Below, piece by piece: positions 33,647 to 46,177 of a DNA stretch of 64,000 nucleotides. Source of the DNA: Solen grandis. Lineage: Eukaryota; Mollusca; Bivalvia; Adapedonta; Solenidae. Location: positions 310,001-374,000 of the forward strand of contig CM037779.1 in the NCBI GenBank assembly GCA_021229015.1. The letters run 5' to 3'. Below the pieces are notes generated by a model. The model did no database searches. It was given only the letters and a program-made list of their open reading frames with translations, and had not been told where the DNA came from. The translations under genes were made by a program, and so were the position numbers. The stretch's first letter is position 1. Each line of letters opens with the position of its first letter.

Positions 33647-33980
33647 GTAATAACTTTATGTAGTACATTTCCTTATCATAGTATATGCTTTATATTGTTG
33701 TTGTTTGTTTGTTTGTTTTTAAGTTTTGTCAGTGCTGTTTATTTATTGTAGTTATTTTAATACATTCTCAAACCTGTATAGACTGTACATGTACTAAAAA
33801 TAGTTTGCATTCCGCATATCGGACGGAATAACTAGACCATGGAATATTCCTGCAGCGAATTAAAACACGCAGGGATTTTCTGTTTTAAAACATTATTTAT
33901 CGTATGTTTTCTTAAAATGAAACAGAATAGAATAAATATTTTCTGTTCCTCTTTATTATTTGAAATGGTTTTAGTTGCAG

Positions 33981-34220
33981 AATTTCACGAAGGAGCATCT
34001 GCAAGTTTCATGCCAGCAAAGAACGATGAACCACGTAACCATGACAACCATGGCCATCAGAACCAGAATGAAAACCATGGCCACAAGAATGAGATCGAAG
34101 CGCTGATTGCAGAGAAGGAGAGACTTCTAAAGGATATAGAGGAGGAGAAAGAAAAACGGCAGTTGAGAAAAGAAATATCGGCTCTTAAAAAGGAGTTGGC
34201 GGATATCAAAAATGGTAAAG
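33981..34220 (+). CDS. Tandem-CARD gene, Asn/His-rich linker and coiled-coil exon
   Basis: It starts after 'tttagttgcag', phase 1 to 1. It has an Asn/His-rich stretch (DNHGHQNQNENHGHKN) and then a strongly heptad-like segment (EIEALIAEKERLLKDIEEEK, RQLRKEISALKKELADIK) predicting a coiled coil of about 45 residues. The donor is either GTAACT after 34220 or GTAAAG after 34214; both keep the phase. The (GAT)n-rich sequence that follows is intron. Confidence 0.7.
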
Positions 34221-34479
34221 GTAACTTACTTGAGAATTTGGAAAATGATGATAGTGGTGATGACGATATGGAGTTTGTGATGATTGATGTGATGGTGGTG
34301 AGATGGTGTGGTGGTAGTTCTGATGATAATGATGATGATGATGATGGCGATGATGATGATGATGGTGATTATATAATAACAAGATGAAGTTGCCATAACA
34401 TTTTGTAATACATCTGAAGGACATCAAAATTATGTTTATCTAAATGTTTATATTTACATATTTTTATTTATTTACAAAG

Positions 34480-34964
34480 ATACTGAGATAAAAGATCTAC
34501 ACTGTGAAAGAGAAAACAGGGGACCAGAGAAGATGACGCGGGGAACCAACACAGAACCACCAGACTCGGATGAAAATGGAAACCAACCAATGAAAGAGGA
34601 AGGGAACCAGTCGGATCAAACTGAAAAACTGCTGGCTTGCATTGAGTCTCTGAAATACGATTTCACAAAATTTAAAGCAGATATTGAAACACTGAAGGAG
34701 CATACAAATAATCTCATTCCTGGACCGCATAGTGGTTATCACTATTTTCAGATGAAAGCGCCCCTACACATGCCGACCCCGCATAAGAAAAGGTTAAAGA
34801 GCGCCTCGGATTCTGGCATAGGTTACCTAGCTTCAGCGGAGAGAGATACGTTTAATGACAACGTTAATTCGCGTTTTAATGTTAATCTCAGGGACACATT
34901 CATTATATCGGTGTTTGTTCCTGATATAGATTTGACACTACAGGTATCTGCAGGAAAAGGATAA
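34480..34964 (+). CDS. Tandem-CARD gene, C-terminal exon
   Basis: It starts after 'atttacaaag' in phase 1 as DTEIKDLHCERENRG. The exon gives an acidic, Asn/Gln-rich region and a second helical segment (TEKLLACIESLKYDFTKFKA, DIETLKEHTNN). A basic tract HKKRLKSASDSGIGYLAS follows, and a stop lies at 34962-34964. A possible donor 'cag|gtatct' at 34943 would instead splice to a downstream exon in phase 0 (see 38928). Confidence 0.65.
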
Positions 34965-35058
34965 GATAAAGGTTATGGTAAATTTGCTGGAAATATTCTT
35001 ATCTTTAGTTATGTTCTTGAATATGTTTATGTATTCTGTTACGTGACACATATATACA

Positions 35059-35064
35059 AATAAA
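35059..35064 (+). promoter_or_regulatory. Candidate poly(A) signal AATAAA
   Basis: 95 bases after the stop at 34964, consistent with the CARD gene ending here. Confidence 0.4.
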
Positions 35065-35534
35065 ATTCATCTTAAAAATGATATTACAATATATACTTTG
35101 AATTGTGAAACAACCATCAAGGAACTTATTTAAACCTATCACAAACAAGGTCGTAGCGCCGATTACGGTCAGTAAGCACGTACGTATAAAAATCCCAGTT
35201 TGCATTTTTCGGAATTCTCCATTCAAATTTATTTCGGGAGAAATTTCCCGGACTGTGGAGGGTGGACTCCTGTATCCCTATGTAGCCCTAATTGTTCGTT
35301 TCGGTAGGGCTACGAAAGGGAAATTATTTGAGCTATTTTTGATTGATATTTGATGTATGAAATGTAGATATTATAGAAAGTAGTATTGATAATATATGTT
35401 CACGGTCATTTTTCGATATTATCTGTATTTTAATTTTCGATATTATCTGTATTACCAGCGACATACGTGCATTCACGTGATGAAGATATAATCGCTATGA
35501 TCTACTAGTAAATAAATATCTCAAAATGAATTAT

Positions 35535-35950
35535 CAAAACTTCAACGTATTCAAAATATGTGTGCTAAACTCGTGTTAAACCGTTCCAAGTACGACAGTT
35601 CAAAACGGGCATTATTTGTTATCTTCACTGGCTTCCGATTAAAGCACAAATCGATTTCAAGATATTAACATACATGTATAACTGTTCGGTAGGAAACGCA
35701 CCATCGTATTTAACTGAGCTTTTGTCTCCTCAAGTGTCAAAGTGAACCTTAAGATCATCTGAATCCTCTGACGGTTGTTATGTTGTTCCTGTTAATAAGA
35801 AAAAGACTTTCTCTGACAGAAGTTTTAGTACGATCGGTCCAAAACTGTGGAATGAATTACATCTTAGTCTGAGACAATGTGAATCTGTAGAAATCTTCTA
35901 AACACAACTGAAGTCATTTTACTTCAAGGACTATTTTGCACTGCTTTAAG
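35535..35950 (+). pseudogene. LINE 3'-terminal coding remnant
   Basis: Across shifting frames it reads LQRIQNMCAKLVLNRSKYDS, DFKILTYMYNCSVGNAPSYL and FSTIGPKLWNEL, then LKSFYFKDYF. This is the standard C-terminal tail of CR1/Jockey-like reverse transcriptases (LQR.QN..A.L......, PSYL..LL, G..LWN.LP..L). In-frame stops and indels show a dead 5'-truncated insertion. The flank 35960-36690 holds only a short (AT)n. Confidence 0.75.
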
Positions 35951-36689
35951 TGATGCTAACGACTTCACTGACTGTTCCTTATTGTTTTATGTATGTGTGT
36001 ATATCTCATCAGCTTTTATCATTTTCATTGTACAACGCCATTGAATATGTATTCTATATTTAGAAATAAGCGTTTAATCAAATTTGCAAGTTTCAAGTTT
36101 ACTAGTAAAGTTTTAAAACAGCATTACATTGTTTTGTAAATATTTACAAAATAATATTCTTACATGAGAAAAAGTATTGTGTTAAAACTATATTTATTAT
36201 AGTAGACACAGCTTGATAGTGATGGTGGCTATGATAACGCTATTTGATTCTATTTGGCCAAACTTATGATATAATGCTCAAACAGTTATACAACTACTCT
36301 GTGATATACAAACAATATTTTGTTTCGTCATACATTGCATATTACATGTAGTTATGTTGATATCTAGGTTACTTACAGACCCTCTATAGACTGAGTGTTA
36401 TATATATATATATATATACTGTAAATATTAATATGTGATATGCACAAATTACTAAAATATACAAATGACCCACTTACCTATATATGTACTAGTAAAACAA
36501 ACAGCTGTTACTGTTACACCATGATATGTTTGTCAAATAAAGATAGTTTCCGAGAGATGTATGTGTGCAGAAATTAAAGTTTTATATAATTTAAATATAT
36601 AAAGTATATTCTTCTAATTTTATCATTTTAGAAGGAGAAACACATATTATTACAGGATTTTTTTTATCTTTGTCGCACAATTCAATAAT

Positions 36690-36860
36690 TAAGGGCGGCA
36701 TGGTATATTGGTAGCTGCATGAGTGCGGATTCGAACGTTTTAGGATCGAGTCCAGTAAGGGACAAAAGTCATGGATGAGCTTCCCATGCGCAAAGTACTA
36801 GTTCAACCCGGGAACCAGTATGAAAGATTAGTACATGCTGAAAATAATTGTTTCCCAATC
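36690..36860 (+). repeat. tRNA-derived SINE-like sequence (third type)
   Basis: 'tggtatattggtagctg' (A-box-like) and 'ggatcgagtcc' (B-box-like) are followed by 'acccgggaaccagtatgaaa'. No similarity to families 1 or 2 outside the tRNA head is seen. Confidence 0.4.
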
Positions 36861-37763
36861 GACGTAAAATAGTTCAGACTTAATCTAGACTTTGTAATTG
36901 TTCAACCAAAAAAAAACTTATAACGTCTTAGAAATATGCATATGTTAAACAGATTGTGGCCATCACCTTGGAAGTGATGAGGTCGGGCTGAGAATTGCAT
37001 TATATTTGATTTGGATGTTCTATGCTAGAACTCTTGGAGACAGGCTCTTTGATGTGTGTTTCTCTTGGCATTAATAAAGCAATAATAAAAACACGCCTTT
37101 TTGTTTACTTTTTCCTTTGTACCTGGATTAGAGTTTTTGTCTTTTTTTATAACTGTTCATATCTTCATTCCATACTCAAAAGTTTTGATGGAATTTATAA
37201 TGTTCCAAATACACATAGGATTGGGAATCAAATTTACAACATTATCTCCATAAAGAGGGGAGATAGTTTACCCAAAATAGAAAAATACGGCAAAAAAAAC
37301 CTCGGCGAGCGGGATCACTATAATCTGAAACGTATTTAAAAATATAAAAATTTCTCCGACAATATTTTACGTTCTCATACTACAGCAAACACACACACAC
37401 ACACACCGTGAGAATGGATGGTAGGAAGTCATCCACATCTTGAGAATGGTTTAAGTAGGTATTCCAGAATGAGTGAACATTTAATGATTTTTGTGAATAA
37501 AATATAGCCTCCATACAGATGGCATAGAAAAGTTTCAGACGTTTATCAACATTTTATATTTCATCTTCATATTTTATTAGAAATCTATCAAAACATTAGC
37601 TTTGCTCCCCTTTTACATACGCAGTCGTACACCAGTAGTTTATTAGTTAATTTGTATTTACTTGATAGAGGCATCCTAAATCCGGTAAGGAAAACCCAAA
37701 TTTCTCATCTGTTCCATGGCTCATAAACTGTGAAGCCAGGAAAAATTTGTCTGTTTGGTTATA

Positions 37764-37872
37764 CGCAAGTTATGTATACCATTCAAACATCTCGTTCTAT
37801 TCGCGGTTGTTAAAATTAATGTACTAAAGACCTAAGATGCAGTCTCGGATGAAGTGGTATACATAACTTGCG
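37764..37872. mobile_element. 109-bp MITE-like element with 18-bp perfect TIRs
   Basis: 'cgcaagttatgtatacca' at 37764-37781 is the exact reverse complement of 37855-37872. No flanking duplication is obvious. The flanks 36860-37760 and 37880-38920 show nothing coding. Confidence 0.7.
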
Positions 37873-38927
37873 AAGAATTCTTATTCGAAGACATTAAAAA
37901 GGCAGTTTTCTTTAGATATAATAACGAGAATATCGATATAGTTGATTTATTAACCGAAGTATTGAAACATTCCTAAGGTGACGTTAACCCACCCACCCTA
38001 TATTATCTTTTAATCGGTTTTTTGTAAGAGTGAGTATCCAAAATAATGGTTCATATTTTTAAAAGTGGAGATAGTATCAATCTAATGACGCCGCGTGGAA
38101 ACGCGACGTCAGTATGGAATAGTTTTTGTTGTTGTTGTTGTTTGTTGTTGTTGTTGTTGTTTTTGCCACTGGAACAGTATAATCAAAACAGGGAGCAACC
38201 GTTGTTATTATTTTTTTAATTAAAAAAAAGTAATATGTTTAAAAGAAACACTTTATGAATTATTTTCTTGCATTAACTGATGAAAATAATTAACAAAATT
38301 CAAAATATGCAAGTCTTCAATCGTCATTAAAAAGAAACTGGACATATATAATGTGTATCTGATGACTTCTTAAATTCGTAGGCAAAGGGTCTTAAAACTT
38401 GCAATAACGTACCTTGCAAGCAGGCCGATTCATTAAAGCTCAGAAGATGTTTTGAGATCTTAAAATATTCAGAATTCAGATACAAATCGTCAACTTGAAA
38501 AATCAATGAAAAAGCAGTTTAATATAAGTATTACAGCATAATGTAGAGAGTGTAAATAACACATAAACACTATATATAAAATATCGTAGGCTATGTCAGC
38601 TCTTCCGGTTCAGAATAGGCCTATGAAAAATATCGATTTTTTTATGGTTTTGTGCTACTCCCATTTCAAAACGAGATTTATCAAATTGACACGAACTTTG
38701 GAATTTCAGTTTATAATTAAATTGATAGAGTACGTTTATGTTGAAATGGACATTTTGATTATGTTAATAAAAATAATCTCTATTCATAATAAAAATAGAA
38801 TGGGATACGAAAGGATGAATTCCGAATTGCTACATATTTTGTCTTTATTTCCAGCATTGAATACAATTCATTTCTGAATTCGTTTGCGTAATATCCCTTT
38901 GTTTTTTGTTGTTTTTGTTGTTTCTAG

Positions 38928-39065
38928 GCAAAAAGTTCATGTTTTCTAACGAAAAAATGCCGTCATTGCAACCGAAAGGATTTTAAACCTCCAGATCCGG
39001 GTCCATTGACAACCTACGAATCAAATACAGTATGCCCGGCGGTGATCCGCCGTGCAATTATATAG
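38928..39065 (+). CDS. Candidate downstream exon of the CARD gene
   Basis: A strong pyrimidine tract and 'gtttctag' precede 38928. In phase 0 it reads CRHCNRKDFKPPDPGP and VCPAVIRRAII to a stop at 39063-39065, with a CxxC pair. It would fit the phase of the possible donor at 34943. Composition, acceptor and phase are the only support, so it may be chance. Confidence 0.25.
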   Translation, partial: AKSSCFLTKKCRHCNRKDFKPPDPGPLTTYESNTVCPAVIRRAII

Positions 39066-39424
39066 CTTATGCTGAAAAGCCTTGTAAATATATACATGTA
39101 TTTGCTTTAATACATATCATCAATACAAAAAGAATGTCATACTCCTACGTCACGCTACATGATCAAGGGAAGCAGATTGTTAATTAATACTGGGACCTGT
39201 ACCTAATTCCCTTACCAAATAAAAACTTATCTGTGCTGAATTTTTCGTCATCATTGCCCTTGTTCTTGCTGCTGCTGCTGCTGATGATGATGATGATGAT
39301 TTTTTACATTGAAATTGATACCGGCTTAGTAGCTTGCTGTCTGGAAATTTCATGCATCTTGCAGACCCTATCTATTCCAATAATTATATAAGAAATGAAT
39401 TACATGTTGTAAAATATATCTTCA

Positions 39425-39437
39425 TTGATCTATAGAT

Positions 39438-39472
<35 letters not shown>

Positions 39473-39496
39473 TTTTTTTTTTTTTTTTTTTTTTTC
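39425..39496. repeat. (TTTA)n followed by poly-T
   Basis: Ten or more TTTA units pass into a T-run. Confidence 0.9.
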
Positions 39497-39749
39497 AATT
39501 CTAAATAATCTGATAACATTTTTTTTTTTGGACGTTTTCTTTATGGCTTTGCTTTATTTAAGTCGTGCTTCAAAAACATGTGCGGCGTCTTTGATACTTG
39601 GCATCAAAATTTGTCTTGTAATATATACACATATACACTAGAAAAAGTCCCGCGAAATCACGGGTATGTTGGATACTACTGGGATTTGTCCGACTAGATA
39701 AGAGTTATATCATGTTACAGAGTCCAACCACAGGATAGGGACCATGGGT

Positions 39750-39870
39750 TTCATATAGATAAATCGCTTTGGTGGCTCTTGGCTGTGAGGTCAAGGGTTG
39801 TGTGTTCGATCCCCATGCACTGGGATCGGGCATGGTCTCCGTGATTAATTTCTTTCTTATGGTAATTAGT
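39750..39870 (+). repeat. tRNA-derived SINE head
   Basis: 'tggtggctcttggctgtgag' and B-box-like 'tgttcgatcccc' about 40 bases later. The body is not clearly related to the other SINEs. The stretch 39870-41180 holds nothing I can assign; the 63-residue ORF at 40058 is unrecognised and unsupported. Confidence 0.4.
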
Positions 39871-41185
39871 ATTCCACCGCTATACTTAGTTAACTACAGA
39901 GATGCGTTTTAAAGTTGTCAGAATCCCGGGAATGAGGTGTTTGGTGAACTGGCTATCTGCTATATAATGGCGCTTAATACTTCAAACACTATCAAATAAA
40001 CCAAAATTTAACACACAAAATGAAGAACATATAATTAAAACGACTTATTGCTGTGACATGTTTAAAGGAGGAGAGGATATAGTTTCAGCATTGGAATATA
40101 GTGAAGAATATTCAATTGCTGTGAACAATAATAGCTTTATTGCGACCTGCACAGCAGAGTTAAACGAATTCTTCAGGAAAGTCAAACGAAATTTTTTTTT
40201 TAAAAATCACAAATCTTATGATATGGTGCTAGCAAAATGCACAGGTTAAATTTGGGCTGTATAATCCGTTGCCTGATATTGGCGTGGCAATATTAACATT
40301 GAATCAGTTATGAATGCCGTCAAGAACACCAATACTGCACACAGCTATGAAGTAGTCTTTGCCTGGGGACATATACCGTGCTTTTCACGTGTACCTTATG
40401 CTGTATGAAAACGTGAACATCGTGGTTTATACGCACGCCGGACAACAGTGTCTTCCTCCGAGCGTTCGTATAAACGCCACATAACATGAATTCGAAAAAA
40501 TAATTCGGAAAACTCTCAAATATGAATAATAGGACCCGTGTAGTTAAAATGGGGACATCAACCTGATCGATGCTTTGTAATACTCTTTTAACGTGACTGC
40601 GAGGTTAGTCGAGGTTCCCCCAGGAGAGTAGACGTATTTTCGAACAATACGAAGAACCTACTATACCAAACGTTGTTCCCCAGAAATGTTACTATTTTTA
40701 GATTTTCGATGGATTCACTACTAATTCTTGCAAACTGTGCAGTTTTATTTATTTTTAAATACAAATAACACAACTACAGAAGAGTTACTGAAAAACCGTG
40801 ATACTCTGTATACATAGTATTGTTTCGTAACGGCACCAAATCCGACACAAAAAGCAGCTTATTCTTTTAGTAATATAGATGTGTATAAGTTTTTAATCTT
40901 GACATAAAATATAGATGAAGTAGTTTATTCAATACCCATAATGCGCCCACGTGGGTACAATAATGCAATTTTAACAGAGTTTATTGCAAAATAAAAAAGG
41001 CATTAAGCCAATGAGTATACAAAATTTACAATATCAAATTTAACTTCCGTCAATAGAATACAATATTACTCATTTACAAAAACATTTAGCATACAATCAC
41101 ACACACACACATTCAGTATAAGACATACACCACTACCCAAACCGGACAGCCGATATATGATGCATTTTTACTAAGTTACCATTTT

Positions 41186-41205
41186 TGTTGTTGTTGTTGT
41201 TGTTG

Positions 41206-41260
<55 letters not shown>
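41186..41260. repeat. (TTG)n then (TG)n microsatellite
   Basis: Simple repeat of about 75 bases. Confidence 0.95.
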
Positions 41261-41603
41261 GTTTCTTCTCTTTTTAAATGTTGTTAGAATGATTTTCTTT
41301 ACTTGTATATTGATTTTGTTTATGTCTTTAAATAAACTATATCTTAAGAAAGGGTTCTGACGATATGTTAAAGCCTCTTGTCCATATATTCCTATGTGGT
41401 TACAGTTTTCGATTGTATGTCATGATTAAAACTGATATTGCTTTCTCGATATTGATAAAATCAATCGAACTTCGGAGGTACCCGCGATAATGTGTGTCAG
41501 ACTCTGCGAACTGCACCTCTCGTATCGTCTGAACGGCTAGAATGAAACAGATGACAATAAGCGAGGCTCGGATGTTCGTAAATGTCGATAGAATTAATCA
41601 CAT

Positions 41604-42394
41604 CAAACTCCACGCAGTAGTTACCTCCCATTACAGTTGTACATAACCACTGCCACCACAAGTAAAAATTAACAGAATTTAGCTAATTTTTCTTTTTCCA
41701 AAAAAAAAAAAAAATATATATATATATATGTTACTGCGAGTGTCATTTTCCTAAGTATATTTTCTTTAATAAACATCAAATACCGTCTCGTGGTAAAAAA
41801 ATCATTTTAAGAAATATTTTTTTTGTAACAGCAGACGGAGACGCCATTTTGTCAGTTTACCATCAGGACTAAGACCACAATTAATTTTACTATATGTTCT
41901 ATATAAGCATATATACAAACGACAATTTCTGTAAGGAAAATTGACATCCAAACTTACCCTCATTAGATAGATCTATTCAAGAGAAATAATTCTGTCCATT
42001 TTAAACATGGGATAACCCGACTACTTTTTTACCTATTTAAGGCTAAATAACATACGTATGGATTTAATCCACCGGTCGGCCATTTCACACCAATTTTCTC
42101 AAAAAGTCCCCCCTCAGTAATGCTCAACTTTTAAGGTTGTTGTGCAATAAGGCCTCCAAATTGGGCATTTTATGACTATTTTAATTGTGTTCTATAGAAT
42201 TTAATCCTTTATTGCATGTCTTTCAGTCAAAAACTCACCTTAATTCAGCATTAAATAGGGTCACTATTTTCTGTGTAGGCACATCCGGATAGAGGTAACC
42301 AAGGGCAGATGATTGTGGTCTTAGTCCATCATCACGTGACATTTGTGACGGCAGTGATTTTTTGCTTGCAAGGGAGATCACTGTGTGGAGTTTG
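41604..42394. mobile_element. 791-bp TIR element with perfect 9-bp TSD
   Basis: It starts CAAACTCCACGCAGT and ends as the reverse complement of CAAACTCCACACAGT. The 9-bp direct repeat 'taatcacat' lies at 41595-41603 and 42395-42403. A second inner inverted pair is 'ggactaagaccacaat' (near 41868) and 'attgtggtcttagtcc' (near 42313). It encodes no protein. Duplication length points to MULE-type mobilisation. Confidence 0.88.
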
Positions 42395-43034
42395 TAATCA
42401 CATCAGTAGGAGCTTATCTGTATATGATTCACTGCCTTAAACCCCTTTATCTGATGTATAATTCAAAAGTCAGAGCGATGAAAGCGCAGAAAGAGCATAG
42501 CAATATGGAAGTCAGACTTTGTCCTTATCGATATATAGATATCCAACTTTCCGAGTATGTTAGTACAACAAACAACAAATCCAGCATTTTGCAATTACGT
42601 TGAAATAAAAACTTAAAGCTTAAAGTATAACTTCAAATTTTGTAAGAGTCACATAACTTGACTATCTAATATGAAATATGTATCAAAAATTAGAATTTTA
42701 ATAAATGTATTTTTTTTTTTTTTTTTTTTGGTTTTTGTTTGTTTTTGTCTGTTTGTTTATTTAGTTATGCATCCTCAAATTTAGCTTATGAACAAATTTT
42801 AATAAATGTACTGATTCCAAAAGGATTGACTGAAAATCTTTTTAATATCTATTATCTATCATTTATTTGTTACGTTTGTTTTTGGTTTTTTTTGCTACCT
42901 ATACAATGTATTTAGCTTTTATTCTTCTTCCCTGATATGCTTTTCATCTGTGGGTGGTATCAAGAAAAGGAAGACAATATATTAAGTACTCGGATTTTGA
43001 GAGTTTCTGTGATATAACAATGACTAATTGTATA

Positions 43035-43216
43035 TAGTCAAACCTGTCTTAAGCGCTCAGTCAAGGGAACAAGAGAAAGTGAGCGCTTAACAGAGGTGAT
43101 CACTAAATAAAGGTTATAAATATTACAAAATGCTATATTTTGGTAATATCAAAACTGACCGCTAAATGCAGACTGACCGCTTAAGACAGGTGACCGCTAA
43201 TACAGGTTCAACTGTA
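43035..43216. mobile_element. ~180-bp Tc1/pogo-like MITE
   Basis: Left 'tagtcaaacctgtcttaagc' against right 'taatacaggttcaactg' (reverse complement), with TA on both sides. A second inner copy of the motif ('gaccgcttaagacaggt') precedes the right end. Confidence 0.65.
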
Positions 43217-43962
43217 TATTGATCTTTAACAACAGCATTTCTCGGAAAATATACCTTGCCCGTGTTCTGCCAACAATAAGTAGTGATAAGAAATACTTTA
43301 ATAGTTGGTGGCGAATTTGATCATTCGTGTAATATAAAAGCATATTGACAGAGTTTCTGATGTATTCAGGATAACAATCCGGCTCCTAACTTCAGTGACT
43401 CAATAGGAAATGGCGTGGCCCCTGCGACGAAACCCATAGTTCTTAAATATGCAGGCTTTGCACTTGCTTGCAATTGCATTGACGTCTCGTTAATTGGCTA
43501 ACGGATAATTATATACTCATTCATAATCATCGTTAATGTAATAAATCCTTCATAATTTAAACTTGTTGAAGCTCAATTTCAATTTTTTTAATTAGTAGCC
43601 ACTATTTCACTGTTGTTTATTATATAGAGGCGGGATCATGGTATTTTTAGACTTCTCATTTATACTCTATTCGTCATCATCACGCTTTTTAATTGTATAT
43701 TTCGTAATCATTCTCTTTCTCTGTAATAAATACTACGCACTTCCACCATTTTGAGATAGTACACACGTACCATGGTTTTTTGTGTGTTTTTTTTTCAATT
43801 CATTTTAATCGATGCGTTTTCATTTAAGACCTTTAACTGATTTAAATGCTTGTAGTTAACCTGTTCATTTCTTTTCCTAAATAAAGTTTCACAATGCTTA
43901 TTATGATTTTACCATGCTTATTATATGTACAAATGCTTATAAAATATTCAAAACCCTTATTA

Positions 43963-44011
43963 CGGCTTTCCGCAACCTGCGGAAAACGTATAGGGTTTGT
44001 TATGTTTATTC

Positions 44012-44047
<36 letters not shown>

Positions 44048-46143
44048 CTTTTTTTCCAACCAAATCTAAGAGTTAATTTCGGTAAGTTGTCAGTGTCTAA
44101 GCAACATGAAAATTAAATTGCCTCGACAAAAACTTATAAATTTTTAAATTCAATAATTTTTAATTTTCAATGACGTCAATTGACGTCAGATTTGACGTCA
44201 GCTTCAAAAGTTTGTTCGCGCTCTAGAGCCTTCAGTTTTTGATATTTTATCTTGATATTTTCACAGAAGATGTATGTTATGATGTAGATGTGCACCTTAT
44301 CTTTCAAATTTTTAAATTCGAAAAATTTAAGAATTTATGGCAAAACCGAGTTTCGAACTTTGGTCCTAAAACTATTATTTAATGTTACAAAGGCTACTGA
44401 TGAGATAGAAGCATGAAAATTGGACAGCTTATTGGCCCAGAGGTCTGCTTTCTTTTCTCTGAAAGATTTCCTTTTAAGTCACGTGGTTATGACGTCATTT
44501 AATAGATAAAATCCTATTTTTTCAAAGATTTCTCTCGCTCTGGCATCATACATTTTGAGTCAATTTTAATGAAATTGAAATTGCAGCGATAAAAAAGTAT
44601 CTTTTTATACATTCAATCATTTTCAATTTTCATTGGCGTCATATGACGTCAGATTTGACGTCAGCTTCAAAAGTTTGTTCGCGCTCAAGAGCCTTCAATA
44701 TAGGTCCGATTATCTTGATATTTTTACAAAAGATGTATTTTAGGATGTAGATGTCCACCTTGGCATTCAAATTGCCAAATTCGAAAAGATTAAGATTTTA
44801 TGGCAATACCGAGTTTCGAACTTTGGTCAAAAATTAAATTTAAATGTTACAAAGCCCCCTGATGCGTTACAAGCATGAAAATTGGACAGCATATCGGCAT
44901 AGAAGTTTACGTTCTAATTTCTGAATGAATTTCTCTTTAGTCACGTGGTTATGACGTCATCAAAAAGACAAAAAAAAATTCTTTTTAAAAATTTCTTTTG
45001 CTCTGGTATCATGAATTTAAAGTCAATCTTAATTATATCTTCAGAATTGATAGAGTTAAAATTGAAGTGATGCATACTGCAAGAAATGTTTGTTATGTCA
45101 CGTGATTATGACGTCATGCATACTTAAGCAAGAATTATTTTGAAAAATCATATAAAATCGCCAATTAGACCAATGAACTTAAACTGTTCAAAAATTTCGA
45201 AACTTAGTACGTTCATAAGGTCTTGAAAATTTCAAGTGATTACGTCATCAAACATGGCAGTTATTCATGTTTGATGGAATGCCTTCTTGAAAATGTGTAA
45301 ACAAACCTGTTCGCATTCTCAAAGATACTTTTTTTTCTTGATTAATAGAACGTTAGCTGAACAGCGTCATGAGTATTGATGCCAATCTAAAGCATAACTT
45401 AAAGAATTTATGTTGTGTCACTTGTTTATGACAACATTGATTTGTAAGCAAAATATATTAAAAAGATCAAAAGATTGTATATATTAACTTAAATAAGTAA
45501 TAATGCCGTACCTTAACAAGCACAAAAGGTCCAGAAAATTTCAAGTGATTACGTTATCAAACATGACTTATTCATGTTTTTCGTAAAAGGGCTAATTCGT
45601 GGAAACCCTATTAATTTGCAGAAAGAAATGTAAGTGGTCATTGGGTTGGTCGAGCAAGATCCGATTGTTCTTTTGCAGGAATGAATGCCTGCGTTGAATT
45701 GTGAATTTTGATACGTTTTTGAATATGCAATGAATACATGTTAAGTCATATGCTTACAAAGAAAATGATATTAAATAAAGAATGAAAAAAAAAAATCGAT
45801 TGAATAACGTAAGAAAACAATTCTTGAGGATATTATTATCTTAAAATTTTCCTGTTTTTTTTTTGTTTGTTTTTTTGTTTTTGTTTTTCTGAATGATAGA
45901 AAACGGGTGCATAATCAAATAAAATCCATATTTATGCTTTCTCAGTATCTTCTTAAGAAGATGTAAATGAAAAAAAAAAAAAAAAAAAAAAAATTTAAAG
46001 CTTATTTTTGAACATAATCGTAAGTATATATTTAAGATAATGATGATTTACGTATTAAATCATACATTATTATGCATCATTATTCCATTTTTTTGTATTA
46101 ACTTATATATTTAATACCTTTGAAATAAGCAAACGGAAAGCCG
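43963..46143. repeat. 2.2-kb element with tandem ~463-bp subunits and clustered TGACGTCA sites
   Basis: Ends are 'cggctttccg' (43963-43972) and its reverse complement 'cggaaagccg' (46134-46143), each continuing into known-style termini ('cctgcggaaaacgtataggg' and 'cgtttgtatcttaaacaaac'). Two subunits repeat 463 bp apart: 'tttgacgtcagcttcaaaag' near 44191 and 44655, and 'accgagtttcgaactttggt' near 44345 and 44808. Contains (TTA)n at 44010-44045. No protein coding. Confidence 0.7.
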
Positions 46144-46177
46144 CTTCGTTTGTATCTTAAACAAACGACTTCTAGTT

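Noticed and set aside
34206..34427. His-rich minus ORF and Asp-rich plus ORF after the coiled-coil exon
   Set aside because: Both are translations of (GAT)n microsatellite in the intron.
40058..40249. 63-residue plus-strand ORF (MFKGGEDIVSALEYSEEYS...)
   Set aside because: No recognisable family and no acceptor or donor fitting a neighbouring exon.
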